In this document: one piece after another, positions 33,877 to 46,081 of the stretch
Numbering within the stretch: position 1 is the first letter of the stretch
Layout: the number at the start of each line of letters is the position of its first letter
Assembly: GCA_900074885.1 (NCBI GenBank)
Contig: FJUW01000076.1
Location: forward strand, 62,001-126,000
DNA from: Rhynchosporium graminicola
Lineage: Eukaryota; Ascomycota; Leotiomycetes; Helotiales; Ploettnerulaceae
Length of the DNA: 64,000 bases
Reading direction: 5' to 3'
Position numbers and translations under genes: made by a program
Notes under the pieces: generated by a model
Database searches by the model: none
Told to the model about the DNA's origin: nothing
The model's input: only the letters and a program-made list of their open reading frames with translations

Positions 33877-34111
33877 TGTGACGCTTGCTCTAGAAAGGTC
33901 TCAAAACTACCTGAGTAATAAGACCTCACATTACTATGAATATGAAGTAGTAAGAATCACTTAAGAATCTATAACTAAAGAGTAAAGAAGTAGAGAGAGA
34001 ATAGAAGTATATACATAAAAAGGGGCCCCTAAACTCTACTCGTATAATCTCGCTTAGTAGTAAGTGTTTCCACTAATAGGGAGAGACCTCTAAACCTGAC
34101 TAGTCGTTACA
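33877..34111 (-). repeat. LTR of element A, left copy (235 bp)
   Basis: Begins TGTGACG and ends CGTTACA, so the ends are near-inverted as expected of an LTR. The first 194 bases match 40191-40384 with scattered transitions. Confidence 0.9.
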
Positions 34112-34130
34112 CTACCCCCCCCTCCGAAAA
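34112..34130 (-). promoter_or_regulatory. Polypurine tract of element A
   Basis: CTACCCCCCCCTCCG on the plus strand is a purine run on the minus strand and lies directly next to the LTR end CGTTACA, the usual place for the plus-strand priming site. Confidence 0.75.
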
Positions 34131-34139
34131 AAGCTCGCC

Positions 34140-37100
34140 CTCAAGTATTAGTCTATCTCCTTATTACTATTAAAGTAATCGTAATTATTAATTCTATCGT
34201 AGAAAGCTTTCAGCTAATTAAGTAATCTAGCAAGAGGTCTAGCTTACGTTAGGTTATTAAGGTAGAATTATTATAGCTTAGCAGAAGCGTATTTAATATC
34301 TATAGCGTCGTACTATATAAGATTAACGTCTTGATTTAACTAGGAAACTCGGTATAAGAGGCTATTACGCTACTTGCGGTACGTAAGTATATCTTCGATC
34401 TCCTATTTATTATTACTAGTAATATTAATAAGTAGTAGCAGCAGTAAGGTTTATCCTAGCAAGGGGTCGTTTAGATACTTCCGTAGCTTAGTAGCAGGGA
34501 ATACGTTATGTACTTTTATACTAGTAAGGAGCTCTAGGTAATAAGAGCTTCCGACTTTTTTAATTATACAGAAGAGTCTATTAGTCGGGAAGTCGAGTTT
34601 TTTACTAGGTCGAGTACTTATAAAGTAGCGTATATCTAGAAAAATAAAGTAATCTATAGTAAAGTCGACTTTATAGCGTAAGCGATTATAGGATTAGGAT
34701 ATCTTAGCTTATATATATTAGAGGCTAGATTAAGCAGTAGTCTAGGTATCGCGTAAGCAATTAGCGTAATCTAGAGCTTACTAAGTATTCAACTTATCAG
34801 TAAGTATAGTAGAGTTAAGTAAGTCTTTCTAATTCTAATTAACGTAAGGTATATATCTATAAACGACTTTAAAAGGTAAGAGACCTCTAAGGGATTCGTA
34901 AGGGAGAGTTATCTGGGCGTAGTCTATAATAAGTAAGAATTCCGACTAGTCGTCTTAATAATAAGAGATAAAAGGTCATAATCTGCGTTAGAGATATTAG
35001 TTATAGATCTCTATTTAGCTATCTATTTATAAGTAATCTACTATAGAAAGCTATCTTTTAGTACTAAGAATTATAATAACTATAGTCCAAAAACGGGAAA
35101 CGAATTAAAGCTCTCTATAAGAGGTAATTATTAATAGAGCTCCGAAATAGCGGTATACGTAGTATAAGTAAAGCTTTATAAGGTCGCGCGTATCGGAGGT
35201 CTTTCGGCATAGAATACTAATTGCTTATTTACTAAAACAGTTAATAAATATAAGAATATTATTATAGCTATGTTTATCGCAGTTGAAGCTATAGTAGTCG
35301 ATTGTAATATACTCCTATAGACATGACAGTACAGGTAGAAGTTAGAGGAGGCTCGGTTTCTTATCATGCGGCACTTGAATTCGTTAATAAGTATAATAGT
35401 TATAGTAGTACTAGTTAATAATTAAAGCGATTCTATACTACTAGTATTATAATACTAGTAGTTATAAGATCTTCTTTACACTTAGATAGGTAGTCTCTAA
35501 TCGGTCGTATACTTCGCGTATAAGTAGCGTGCGAAAGTATAAGACGTTAAGTACGATTAGTCTTCTTTTATAAAGTAGAAGATCTTTTTCTATAGTTAGT
35601 TTTCTAGGAGTAGCGGAGAGAGCTTATTTCCGTAAAGCTTAGAGTAATAGCATAGTACGATTAGCGTTAAGTACTTACTATACTATAGAAAAGACTAGCG
35701 ATAAGTCAGCGACTTCTAAGGAATTAATAAGCTTAAAGTTATCTATAGAGTCAGAGCTATTCCGGAAGTTACTTATAAGTAGTACTAGATCGATTTAGTC
35801 TTCGCGTAGCAGCTACTATAAACGCTAAGTTCTTTTAGCGTTATTCTAGTTATCTAATTTATCTATTCTGCGAGAGAAAGCGTTAGCGAGTAGATTATGC
35901 TTCTTAGGTCGATAAGTAATTATAAAGTTATAATCTATAAGTAGCTCAGCCTATCAGGCTTATCGTGCGTTTAGCTATTTAGAGGTCATGAAGTACTTAA
36001 GAGCTTTATAATTAGTAACAACGCGGACCTAATATAGTACACTTACGAGCTCAGATCTCTAGTTACTAAAAGATCGTATAATTACAAGTATTTCCTTATT
36101 ATAAATAGCGTAATTAAGCTCGGCAGGTAGTATAGTCTTAGAGAAGTAAGCTACTAAGAACTAGTCTTTATCGTACTATTACGATAGCACACCTACTATT
36201 ACTCTATCACTAGCGTCTATTTCGATCATATAAGGTAGATATTACTAATAGTAGTAGAGGAGTAGTACCGAAGTAAGAGCATGCTTTAGGTAATTAAAGG
36301 TATCTTTATACTCTCTAGCGAACCGAAATAACACGTTATTTTTAGTAAGTTATATAAGAGGTTTTACAATAATTCCGTAGTCCTTAATAAATCGTTAGTA
36401 GAAGTTATAAAAGCTTAAGAATAATTATACGCCCTTAACTATAGTTAGGTAATTCTAAGATTATATAATATTAATCTTCTTAAGGTCTACCTTAATCCTA
36501 GAAGTAGAGATAATAAATCTAAGGTATTTAGTACAAGTAATATTAAATTTATACTTCTTAAGGTCAGCTTATAATCTAGCGTCTTATAATCGTTATAGCA
36601 CTTTATATACATATAATTAATACTATAGTAAGTCGTTAGAGTAGATCAGAATATCGTCTAGATATACTATATAGAAGTTGTCTAAGTAGTCGAATAAGAC
36701 GTTATTTATATATCGCTAGTACGTCGCAGGGCCGTTAGTCAGACCGAAAGGGAGTACCTTACACTTATATATACTATAATAAGTCCGGAAGGTCGTATAC
36801 TCTTCAGAGGCTAGATCTATTCGAATTCGGTAAAAAACCTAGCGAATATCAAGTTTAATAAATAACTTAAAAGTAGAGATTCTAGCTAGCGTTTTATCGA
36901 TTAATAGCAGTAGATATTAATCCTTCCTCGTAAGGTTATTAAGTACGCGAAAGTCGATATAGAATCTTAGACTTCTATTAGCTTTCTTAACAAAAAGAAT
37001 AAGTACAGCGTATAGTACTTAAAAAGGTTCGATAAAACCTTTAGCTAAGTTATTAGTAATATATACCTTAACAACTTTAAGTTCTTCAGCCGATATCTTA

Positions 37101-38520
37101 TATAAGAGGGAGTATTTAAGGTTCTTCTCGGCCTCTTCCTCAAGCTTAATTCGGTAATCGTATAAGCGATAAGAAGGGAGAATATCGCTAGCTTCCTTAG
37201 AAAAGACGTATACCTATTAACTATACTCGTGAGAGATCTGTAGTTCTAAATCTAATTCGCTTAAGCTAATAGTAAATTACTAAGCAGTTTTACGATATTC
37301 CGTAAGGTTAATAGTTAAAGATATAATAGTAGTATCGCGTTACTAAACTACGATTCAGTCGTTAAGAAGCTTATTTATCTCGTGAAGAATAGTAGAGAAG
37401 ATCTTATCGTTAGAAGACTTCTAGCGTTTATATAAGAGATAGAAAGCTAAGCCGCTAATCGTATAAATCTCTAGCGTAAGAAGCTCTAGAAGAGGCTTAA
37501 GCATACAAGGTAGTCTTTATCGCTTCCGAAATATCGTAGTATTTATTTTTATACTTTAAGTAGCTTCTATTAAGTCGCGAGATAGTATTCCGAGTAACTA
37601 TTAGTCTATAGTACAAATTACATAAGCATAGTCTTATACGTAGGTCTTTAACGTAGGGGCTTCTAATTAGGGTTAAAGTAGAGATTCACACGAGATATAG
37701 GCGATAACGTCGCTAAATCGTATATACTTCGGCCGTATATCAGTAGCTTCTCTAGAGTATAAAGACTTCTCTTTACTACTCTATTCTTATTCTTTAGGTA
37801 ATAAACACTTAAGCTTATCGTATCTATAATAAGTAATATAAACGCCGGAGAAACGGTCCTAACTAATCGGCGGTAGTAATAGAGGGTTAGTTACCTATAG
37901 AATACTCTCTAGGGGAGAGTTTTAGATATTTTTATAGCTATAAGTCTCCCTAGAAATACGCTTCTAAGCTAGTAACGGTCATTTAATAATAGAGATAAAG
38001 TTAATAATAGCTCGAATATTAATAGGAGAGTTAGCTACGCTTTATTATTCCTCGTACGCTTCCCAGAACTAATTAAGGCGTTTATTTCGTTCGTCAGCGT
38101 TATATTAGTAGCACTAGTAGGTACGGTATTTACGTAAGTCCTTAATCTCGATCGGAGAGCTATAAATATTACTAAGAGGAGTATATAGTAGCTAAATAAT
38201 CTATTATTTAGAGGCATCTAAGAGTACTTGATATTCCGAAAGCTAAGTCCTTCCGAGTATAATACCGTAGTTTCCGAGAGTAGTAATAAGAAAGGGGGTA
38301 AATACCTGAATACGACGATCTACCGTTAAATTAAGTATCGTATAGTAACTGATAGTACTACTATTAACGCTATTAAAGCTTTTAATAGGAATTGCATTTA
38401 GTAGAGGGTAAATTAAAAGTTTTAAGAAAAAGGAAAGGAATTTAAGAAAAGAATAATTAATAAAATAGTATCTATTAGCTCCAGAATCGAGAAGTGCGGG
38501 TAGCTTATACGAGAGTCTAT
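34140..38520 (-). pseudogene. Element A pol remnants (protease, RT, RNase H, integrase)
   Basis: Minus-strand matches: L-P-A-L-L-D-S-G-A (protease active site, LLDSGA at 38477-38494); V-L-P-F-G-L-T-N-G-P-A-T-Y then stop in place of Gln, and Y-L-D-D-I-L at 36647-36664 (RT catalytic motif, intact); A-I-Y-N-K-E-I-L and L-K-Y-F-M-T-S-K near 36.0 kb (RNase H); I-T-I-D-Y-Y-S-F and A-I-S-I-L-C-R-K-T-S-D near 35.2-35.3 kb (integrase core). Stops usually sit where Gln or Trp codons belong. No uninterrupted frame over 63 codons remains. Confidence 0.82.
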
Positions 38521-40190
38521 TCTTGGTAAGAGTAGCACGTATAGTGAACGATTAGCTACTAAGAAGCTTCGTAAGGTCAAGATATCGCATATCTCGTATA
38601 TTACCTAGGAAAGAGTCTTTCCCTAAGCGTAGTCTTTTACTAGCGGTTTAACATACTCTTAAGCGTCGTTATACGTTTCTTCTAGCTCGCTGTCAACGTC
38701 GTTATTAGCGTTAATTACGTTGATTCGATACGAAGTATTAGGTCGAGCTAATAATAAGCGTAAGTATAAAGTAGGCGTAAAGTAATAAGGAGCATTCGCT
38801 AGCGATTATACACGAGGCGTATTATTTTATATAGAGTATAATACTTATTTATTAGTCGCACTAGTATTCTCGGGCGTAGGAAAACTAATTTGTAGATAAG
38901 AAGAGGAGTTAATACTATAGCGCTAAGAGGAGGTATTTATAGGGCGTTCCCGAGTCGCGCTAGCCTTAGCTAAAGACTCGGAATAGTAGGTCTTTTCAAT
39001 GAATTAACCTTAGTCTTCAGCTTATATAGCCTTAACGTATTCTTCTAGTGTCCTTAATATTCAGTACTATTAGAAGAGCTATTTCTATAGCCGTGTAAGT
39101 AGCTTCTCCTATAAGTCTATTTTCAGAGTCGATTAATTATTTACTCTAGCTTTACGAGCTAGCGTACGAAACTCGTAGTAGAATATCTAGAAAGTCTACT
39201 TATAATCTATCTTTAGCGCGGAGTAGCTAGCTCTTATAGTTTATTAGTCGTATGAATTAGATAAGAAGGAGACGAGTTAAGTAATTATATCGAGTAAATC
39301 GATTATACTACCTTCTTTATTATATTCTAGTTCTAAGAATAAGAGTTCTAGGTAAGTTCTAGCTATTCCTTCTGTTTAGTTAAGTAATTAATCTTTATAG
39401 TAATCTTCGTCGATAAAGTAGCTAGAGTAGCGCCGGAGGGCGTTATATATCTATACTTCCTAGAGTTTTAGAGAGTAGTCGATTCTATTAGAGAGCTTAT
39501 TTAGAAGGTTCGGTATCTTCTCTATACGCGTAGCGTATAATATTAACGATATTCCTCCGGTAGATTATTCTCGATAATAGTTATTAGGCGTAAGAGTAGT
39601 ATTATCTTCTTTAATTAATAGTAGTAGTATTATACGCGATTAAACGTTATTAAATAATATAGACTTAGTAGAGCGCTAGGCAGTTAACTAGCGTAATACT
39701 AGGAACTCGTCCCGTAACTAGCGTAGTTCTGCAGATAAGTTAGCGTTTAATTATCTCTCCTCTGCGAGCTTCTTTTCTACCTCTTATAGCTAATAAGCGC
39801 AGTCTTCCTATAAGTTACTTATAGTTACTATTAATATAGGAGTATTATCAGGAAGGTTTAGCGACTTAGTAAGTTCGTTAATTACAATAGGAGTTAGGGA
39901 GCTTAACTCGGATAAGGCGTCGTCGCGAGTACTCTCTACTATAAAGAGAGGTAGGTTATAGCGAGTATTACAAGTCGCTGAAGAATAAGAGGTAAAGGGA
40001 GTCGGAGAACTAGTAGTTAATTTATCGGACTTAAGTTACTTCGGTTTAGGTACTATTCTTTAAGTTTATACTTAGTATAGGCCTTCTCTATATAGCGTAG
40101 TCTCCTGCGTTTAGTAGCTCTAGGCATAAAGGTATAATATAAATAGATATTTACTATCTTCCTAGACGTAAGTAAAAGAGTTATAGATAA

Positions 40191-40384
40191 TATAACGCTT
40201 ACTCTAGAAAGGTCTCAAAACTACCTAAGTAATAAGACCTCATATTACTATGAATATGAAGTAGTAAGAATCACTTGAGAATCTATAACTAAGGAGTAAA
40301 GAAGTAGAGAGAGAATAGAAGTATATATATGAAAAGGGGCCCCTAAACTCTACTCGTGTAATCTCGCTTAGCAGTAAGTGTTTC
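40191..40384 (-). repeat. LTR of element A, right copy, truncated at an assembly gap
   Basis: Begins TATAACG and follows the left LTR until AAGTGTTTC, where the N occurs; the last 41 bases expected from the left copy are absent. Confidence 0.88.
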
Positions 40385-40385
40385 N
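40385..40385. other. Assembly gap (single N) 1
   Basis: One N joins the truncated right LTR of element A to internal sequence of element B. At least 41 bases of LTR A and ~187 bases of LTR B are missing here. Confidence 0.9.
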
Positions 40386-43300
40386 GTAGTATAGTATCGA
40401 TACGGAGTCCTTCCCTAGGCGGTTAATAAATACTAATATCTTATTAAATCCTTAGTTATTAGGCGGGAAGTCCTTAAAATCTATAGCTAAGTACTATATA
40501 AGGTAGCTAGGTACTAGTAATAGGTATAGGAATCCTTACTATTTCGTTTACTTCGGATGAGAGTACTAATAGGAGCGGTAATTACAAGTGTACTATTTTA
40601 TATCCGATACGAGTCCTTTCTAGTAGTAATAAGTAGAAATTATTTCGGCGGTCTTATAAGTATTTAGATAAGCAGAGGAAACTTAATCGTAGACTTCGCT
40701 AATTAAATAAGTATATAGTAGAGTATAGCGTTATACGTATAGATAATTATTATAAAGTAGTAAACTATTATTAATAGTATAATTATCTCCTAATATATTC
40801 TATTTATTAAAGAATAATTCTTAGTTAAATTAGTATAGCTTCTCGATCAAATTAAAGGAATTACGTATAAGTTCTAATAGCGTATTAGTCCTTAGCGATA
40901 TTAGGTATATATAACTGATTTAATCGATATAATACTTAGCTAGTTCCGCGTTAATCCTAAGGTCTAGGTAATCTAGAGGTAGTAAAACCCGAGATCTATT
41001 ATCCTGTTTCTATTATTCTTATATTCTTAGATCTTATTCCTTATAGCTAAGGATATTAGCTTTAGCGTTATCTTTACTAGGTATATATATAATTTAAAAG
41101 TTAAATTCGGAAAGGAATTCTATCTATCTAGCTTACTTACTAGTTAGGACCTTAGTAGTTATAAAGTATTCTAAGGATCGATAGTCCGTATATACGCTAG
41201 TATAGCGTTATAGAGATATAAGTTCTAGTCTCTATTTCTGGAAAGACTTAATAATAGCGTATAGCTCCTTATTATAGATCTTCTAGTTTAGTTTATATCT
41301 ATTAAGAATATAAGAGTAGAATCTAATTAGATACTACTAGTTATCTTTATATAATTAGGAGATAACTCTAGCTATTATACCGTCAGAAGTATTAGTTTCT
41401 AGTTTAGTCTATAATTCAGGGTCGAAATAGTATAGTTTCTATATTAATAATAGCTATTAATGTAAATCGTCGAAAGACTTCTTATAATTATTAGTGAANG
41501 TCTCTATTTCCGGAAAGACTTAATAATAGCGTATAGCTCCTTATTATAGATCTTCTAGTTTAGTTTATATCTATTAAGAATATAAGAGTAGAATCTAATT
41601 AGATACTACTAGATATCTTTATATAATTAGGAGATAACTCTAGCTATTATACCGTCAGAAGTATTAGTTTCTAGTTTAGTCTATAATTCAGGGTCGAAAT
41701 AGTATAGTTTCTATATTAATAATAGCTATTAATGTAAATCGTCGAAAGACTTCTTATAATTATTAGTGAAATTCTATAGTATTATAAGCCGAGTAAGTAC
41801 TAAGAGAGGTTTAGTAATAAGGCCGAAATTCAGAATAAATTAATAATAGAAACTATAGAATCCTAAGAAGGATTTTATAACTATTACTATTTCGGGGTAC
41901 TTCTAGTTTACTAATAATACTACCTTCTCGGGATCTGGCTCGATTCCGTTAGTAGTAACGATATATCTGAGGTATTTAGTCCGAGTAACATAGAATTCGC
42001 TTTTCTTAATATCTACTTAAAGTCTAGTATTTATTAAGTATTATAATACTAATTTAACATATTTCTTATATTCCTAGAGCGTTTCCGAGTATATAAGGAT
42101 ATTATCTAGGTAAGCTATATAGAAATTATCTAAGTAATCTAGTAGTATATTATTTATATATTACTAGTATATACTAGGTCTATTATAGAGCATAAAAGGT
42201 AGTACTTTATATTTATAGGATCAGAAGCGGGTTCAGAAAGTAGTATACTCCTCTGATTCAGGGTCTATATAGATATAGTTAAATACTACCCGGATATCTA
42301 GTTTAGTAAAGATTACTACTTTAGATATATAAGTTAAAAGCTTATTAATCCTAAGTATTAAGTATAAATCCTTTCGAGTAATCGTATTAAGCTTACGATA
42401 ATTAATATAGAAGCGTAATCCTCTATCGGCCTTTTTAATAAATAGTATAAGTAATATAAAGGGACTTTAGCTAGATTCGATAAATCCCTTATCTAGGTTC
42501 TCTATAAGATACTCCTTAGTTACTTATAATTCGTCTATAGATTACTAATATAAAAGCGAATATATGTTAAGTAATAGTTCTTCTAGAATAATTTTATAAT
42601 CATATAAGTGATATAGCAGAAGAATATTAGAATCCCGCTTAGAAAAAGCTTCCTTAAGAGTATAATACTATTCTAATAGCTTTTCAGCTATAAGTCGTTC
42701 GGTATCGGGATCCTTAGGAGAGTCGCTATTTAGATAGTCTTATAAGAGGCGGTCTATCTCGTAAATACTAGTAAAGAATAATTCAGAACTTTTATATTTT
42801 ATATTAAAATAAAAAGCTATAGTACTAATTTAGTAAATCGGAACTAGTTTCTAGATCCTCAGAGGTTAAGAGGAGTACTTATAATAGGGTTTCGGCGCAG
42901 GTACCTTTCTTAATGAATTCGGAGCGGAAAGGGGTTCGGATTCCTTAGCGATAAGTAGAAATAAGTTAAAGAGTAAGGACGATATATTAATATATCGTAT
43001 TACTACTATTTAGTATAATCAGTATTAGTCTAGCTAGTTTATAGCTAAGTCTCGCGCGTTAGTATCGATTTAGTAAGATCGATTAATACTAGGTTTATAA
43101 GGTAGTAGAGTTATAATTATCTTCTTATTATATCAAAGGGTAGCTAGATAGCGTTCCGACTATAGTAGCTTATAGTAGAGCGTATCTAGCTTAACCTGAA
43201 ATCGTTATATCTATTTAATACTAATAATTATATCTTATTATCCTAAATCAAGGAGAATAAAAGGGTAGTTATAAATACGCTTACTATTAATAGAAAAGTA

Positions 43301-43770
43301 TAAACATATAAAATAGGTAATATAGGTTCTAATAGACTATTAGAAACTACGTATTAGAATAGAATAAGGCAGTAGCTCGATTTTAATACCGAGGGCCCCT
43401 AATAGTCGTCTAGTAAGAGTGCGATTAATAAATAGATAATCGTTCGCTCCGGTATCGATTAAGCTATTTATAGAGACTCTTAGCTTATTTATACTAACTA
43501 TAATCAGGTATATGAATTACTTACTTCTTATTAGGGAGTTAAGGTCTAAATTAGAGAGATTATACTTACGTAGACCTAGGAAGGAGTTTTTACTTAAGCC
43601 TTATCGTTTCCCTCTAATATTAGTCCAGATTCGGAGGGTATATCTTCTACTACTTCTTTAGTTATTTAATCCTCTTCCGGAAATTCGTCGATTAATTAAA
43701 CCTTAAGTAAGTTAGGGCAGTTTAGCTTAATATAACTAAGCTATCTATAACTATAATACCTAAGGGGTTC
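40386..43770 (-). pseudogene. Element B pol remnants (zinc knuckle, protease, RT, RNase H)
   Basis: Minus-strand matches: a decayed zinc knuckle C-Y-N-Y-R ending I-K-L-N-C-P near 43.7 kb; S-L-I-D-T-G-A-N at about 43.44-43.46 kb (protease); D-N-F-Y-I-A-Y-L-D-N-I-L with the RT motif changed from YLDD to YLDN (42095-42112); Y-N-K-E-L-Y-A-I-I-K-S-F near 41.27 kb, and V-Y-T-D-Y-R-S-L-E-Y-F, K-V-L-T-S-K near 41.1-41.2 kb (RNase H and its C-terminal edge). An integrase block was not located with certainty between 40.4 and 41.0 kb. Heavily interrupted by stops. Confidence 0.75.
41228..41770. repeat. 271-bp direct repeat flanking assembly gap 2 (N at 41499)
   Basis: Bases 41228-41498 and 41500-41770 are the same sequence apart from two single-base differences seen (TTTCTGG/TTTCCGG and AGTTATC/AGATATC), separated only by one N. 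This is what two overlapping contig ends joined without merging look like. Confidence 0.85.
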
Positions 43771-45331
43771 TCTAGTCGAGGTAGTAAAGCGTTTTAGCGC
43801 GGAGGGAGTACTAGACTATACCGAGGTAAAGGTACGTACGTATAGTACGAGAGTAGTTTATCGAGGAGCTAAGCTTAAGGACTAGTAAGAGGTAGAACTA
43901 GTAGTAGTTATAGTAGTTATAGTAGGCTTATAGTACTATACTTAAGTAGTAGCTTTCTCGGGATAGGTGCGTTCTGAGTTATAGCGACACTTAGTATTAA
44001 AAGAAAGTAAGGATCTAACTATAGAAGCGTAATTCTTATTCTATATTAGTTTAATAATAAGAGTTAAAGCGCGTAAGGATAGTATAATCTTATCTTATAT
44101 ATAAAAGAACTACTCTTTCTTTTTAACTTTACTTTAGATAGTAGCGCTTTGAAATCGACTACGAAACTTAGCGAAGGTCTCGCATATATAGCCAGGTTAT
44201 TATATTTCTAAGTAGTAGAAAGCGTTATAGTAGTTATCTTCCTCTAAACTAGTAAGAAAGTTCTCCTCTAATAAGGAGATTATTTTATTACTAGTTTTAA
44301 ACTTATTAGTAAAGTACTAAGGTATAAGATACTCCTTAGCTAATTTAGTAACTAGCCCCTATACGAGAACGCGCCGGGAGAAGTCCGTAGGGTAGTAGTC
44401 AGCGTTTATAGCTAGCCGGTCTCGTATCGATACTCTCTATTAGAGGAAAGTAAGATCCGATCTATTATCTAGGAGTAGGATCTTCTTAGTAAGATAAGAC
44501 TTACTAGAGCGTAACTCTACTGATTCAGCGCTAGAAGAGAGAGATAGTTTATTAGGAATAGTATCTTCTCTCTTAGTATTACGTATCAGAATAGAGTTTA
44601 TTAAGTTATTAAACTCCGCTATACGCGGAGATTATAATATTAGTTCTAGTAGGAGAGTCGAAGATAAGTAAGGAACTCTTATAAGGAACTTATCTTATAC
44701 AGAGATTAGTTTATCTATAATATCTTCTAGAGAGTTATTCTTTTCTTTCTAGTTCGCTAATTATTATAAGAGAGAACGGATCAGGTTCGAGTCACCTGCG
44801 GTAATAAGAGTACTTAGCGATTATACTCTTAGTAAATTTCGCTTTTATTTTCCTTTCCCTCTCGGTCGGTACTTCTTTAATAAGGTATTAACGTTCTCTA
44901 GAGCAGGAGACGTTTAGGGTAAGGAAGAGTATAATAGATTAAGTTTAGAAGTAGAGCAGGGGAGATCGCGTTAAGTTCCTTTAGAACTAGAAGAGTCTCT
45001 AGTTTATTAGTTAAGAGCTATAATAATAGCTTAAAAAGGAGTATATCGGGGCTATTTCGGCGGCGATATATAGAGGTTAAAGTTCCGGGGTATTTATTAT
45101 ACTTTCTTCAAAATCTATCTATAATTCCTTTATACTAAGGGGGTTATTAAAGGAGCGTTAGCGAAGACTTTCTCTATTATACTATTTGCGATAAGCTGAA
45201 TTAAACCTTGATTTATAGTTATCCGAGAGATCTCTAGTATCTCGGCTATATACGAGTAGTTATCGAATAACTAACTTAGTAGTAAGATATTATAGTAAGC
45301 TATCTCCGGCTATCTTGATCTTTTTGTTTAA
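43771..45331 (-). pseudogene. Element B gag-like region, decayed
   Basis: By position (between the zinc knuckle and the 5' LTR on the minus strand) this should be gag. Only short fragments are readable and no motif before the knuckle is certain. Confidence 0.45.
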
Positions 45332-45599
45332 TATAACGATATAAGACTTAAGGCAGTATATAAGTAAGAATAAACAAGTAGGGAGGCTAAGAGCGATCTT
45401 ATATAGTCTACTACGAAAGAAACAAAAAGATAAGGAAGGAAGAAGAAGAGAGATAGAGTATAAAGCACCTTATATATATATACCGGTACTAGTCCGATAC
45501 TATACCGGGTCGGATACTAGTTCTGCCGGGATACCTATGAATTCGGGCCCTGTTATCTATCCTTCTTCTCATATGATATTCAGGTGAGCTGTCGTCACA
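45332..45599 (-). repeat. LTR of element B, right complete copy (268 bp)
   Basis: Begins TATAACGATATAAGAC, ends GTCGTCACA, followed by the duplication CCTAC. Confidence 0.85.
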
Positions 45600-45604
45600 C
45601 CTAC
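45600..45604. repeat. Element B target-site duplication, right copy
   Basis: CCTAC, repeated at 33792-33796. Confidence 0.8.
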
Positions 45605-45950
45605 TACTCTGAAGCTCTATCCTTTATAAGAGTAACTCTTATTTGATAGTCGCACTTCTTCGACCTAGTATTCTTCCTTCTCTTTGAAGTATCGATATCT
45701 GATTACTTCCCTTTAGGGTCGTATTTACTTGCGCGGTCATATATAAATAGAGCGCGGAATAGTCGAATATCTCTCTGCCGAAGAGCATAGCTATAAGCTC
45801 TAGCGTGAGCCTGAATTGCAGTAAAACCGGTCTGTATATCACTATAAATTACTATAGGAGGCGCTAGGCTATAAGATATAAGAATAGAAGCTATAATAGT
45901 AGTAGAGTATATAGGTAGTAGCAGTAGAACGACTCCGAATAACCTCAATT
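45605..45950 (-). pseudogene. MULE transposase, N-terminal fragment
   Basis: The minus-strand frame contains I-Q-T-G-F-T-A-I-Q-A-H-A-R-A, Y-A-L-R-Q-R-D-I-R and D-R-A-S-K-Y-D-P-K-G-K, which match the start of fungal MULE transposases (the FAR1-like DNA-binding region, typically H-G-Y-A-L ... D-R-A-G-K-Y-D). After K-G-K the frame is broken by stops. It ends at the insertion site of LTR element B (duplication CCTAC, 45600-45604); the rest of the gene is 11.8 kb away at 33,791. Non-functional. Confidence 0.8.
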
Positions 45951-46081
45951 ACAATTCATAGCCTTAGGGGTAATCAGGAAATTATGAATATTATTATCCT
46001 GCATAAATGGCCCTTGCCCTCTAGTATAAATTTGTATAGGAGGGCGTGTCCCCTAGATGTACACGCCAAGTTACTAGAATT

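Larger units (their letters stand above)
33877..40384 (-). mobile_element. Ty3/Gypsy LTR retrotransposon A (inner), inserted in the left LTR of B
   Basis: About 6.5 kb between two copies of a ~235-bp LTR. The left LTR is followed by a polypurine tract (read on the minus strand), so the element points leftward. Minus-strand coding remnants are an aspartic protease (38.48 kb), reverse transcriptase (36.65-36.77 kb), RNase H (35.95-36.1 kb) and integrase (35.17-35.37 kb). Integrase after RNase H is the Ty3/Gypsy order. All frames are broken by TAG/TAA codons. The right LTR is cut short by the N at 40385. Confidence 0.87.
33797..45599 (-). mobile_element. Ty3/Gypsy LTR retrotransposon B (outer), inserted in the MULE
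   Basis: Bounded by LTRs with near-palindromic ends (TATAACGA left, TCGTCACA right; ancestral TGT..ACA assumed) and by the 5-bp duplication CCTAC (33792-33796 and 45600-45604). Its left LTR is split by element A after 80 bases. Internal minus-strand remnants run from right to left: gag-like region (44-45.3 kb), zinc knuckle near 43.7 kb, aspartic protease near 43.45 kb, reverse transcriptase near 42.1 kb, and RNase H at 41.1-41.33 kb. This protease-RT-RNase H order is that of Ty3/Gypsy. Two assembly gaps (40385, 41499) fall in it. Confidence 0.85.

Noticed and set aside
35176..35367. 63-codon minus-strand frame in element A
   Set aside because: The integrase similarity is in another frame; this open frame is a by-product.
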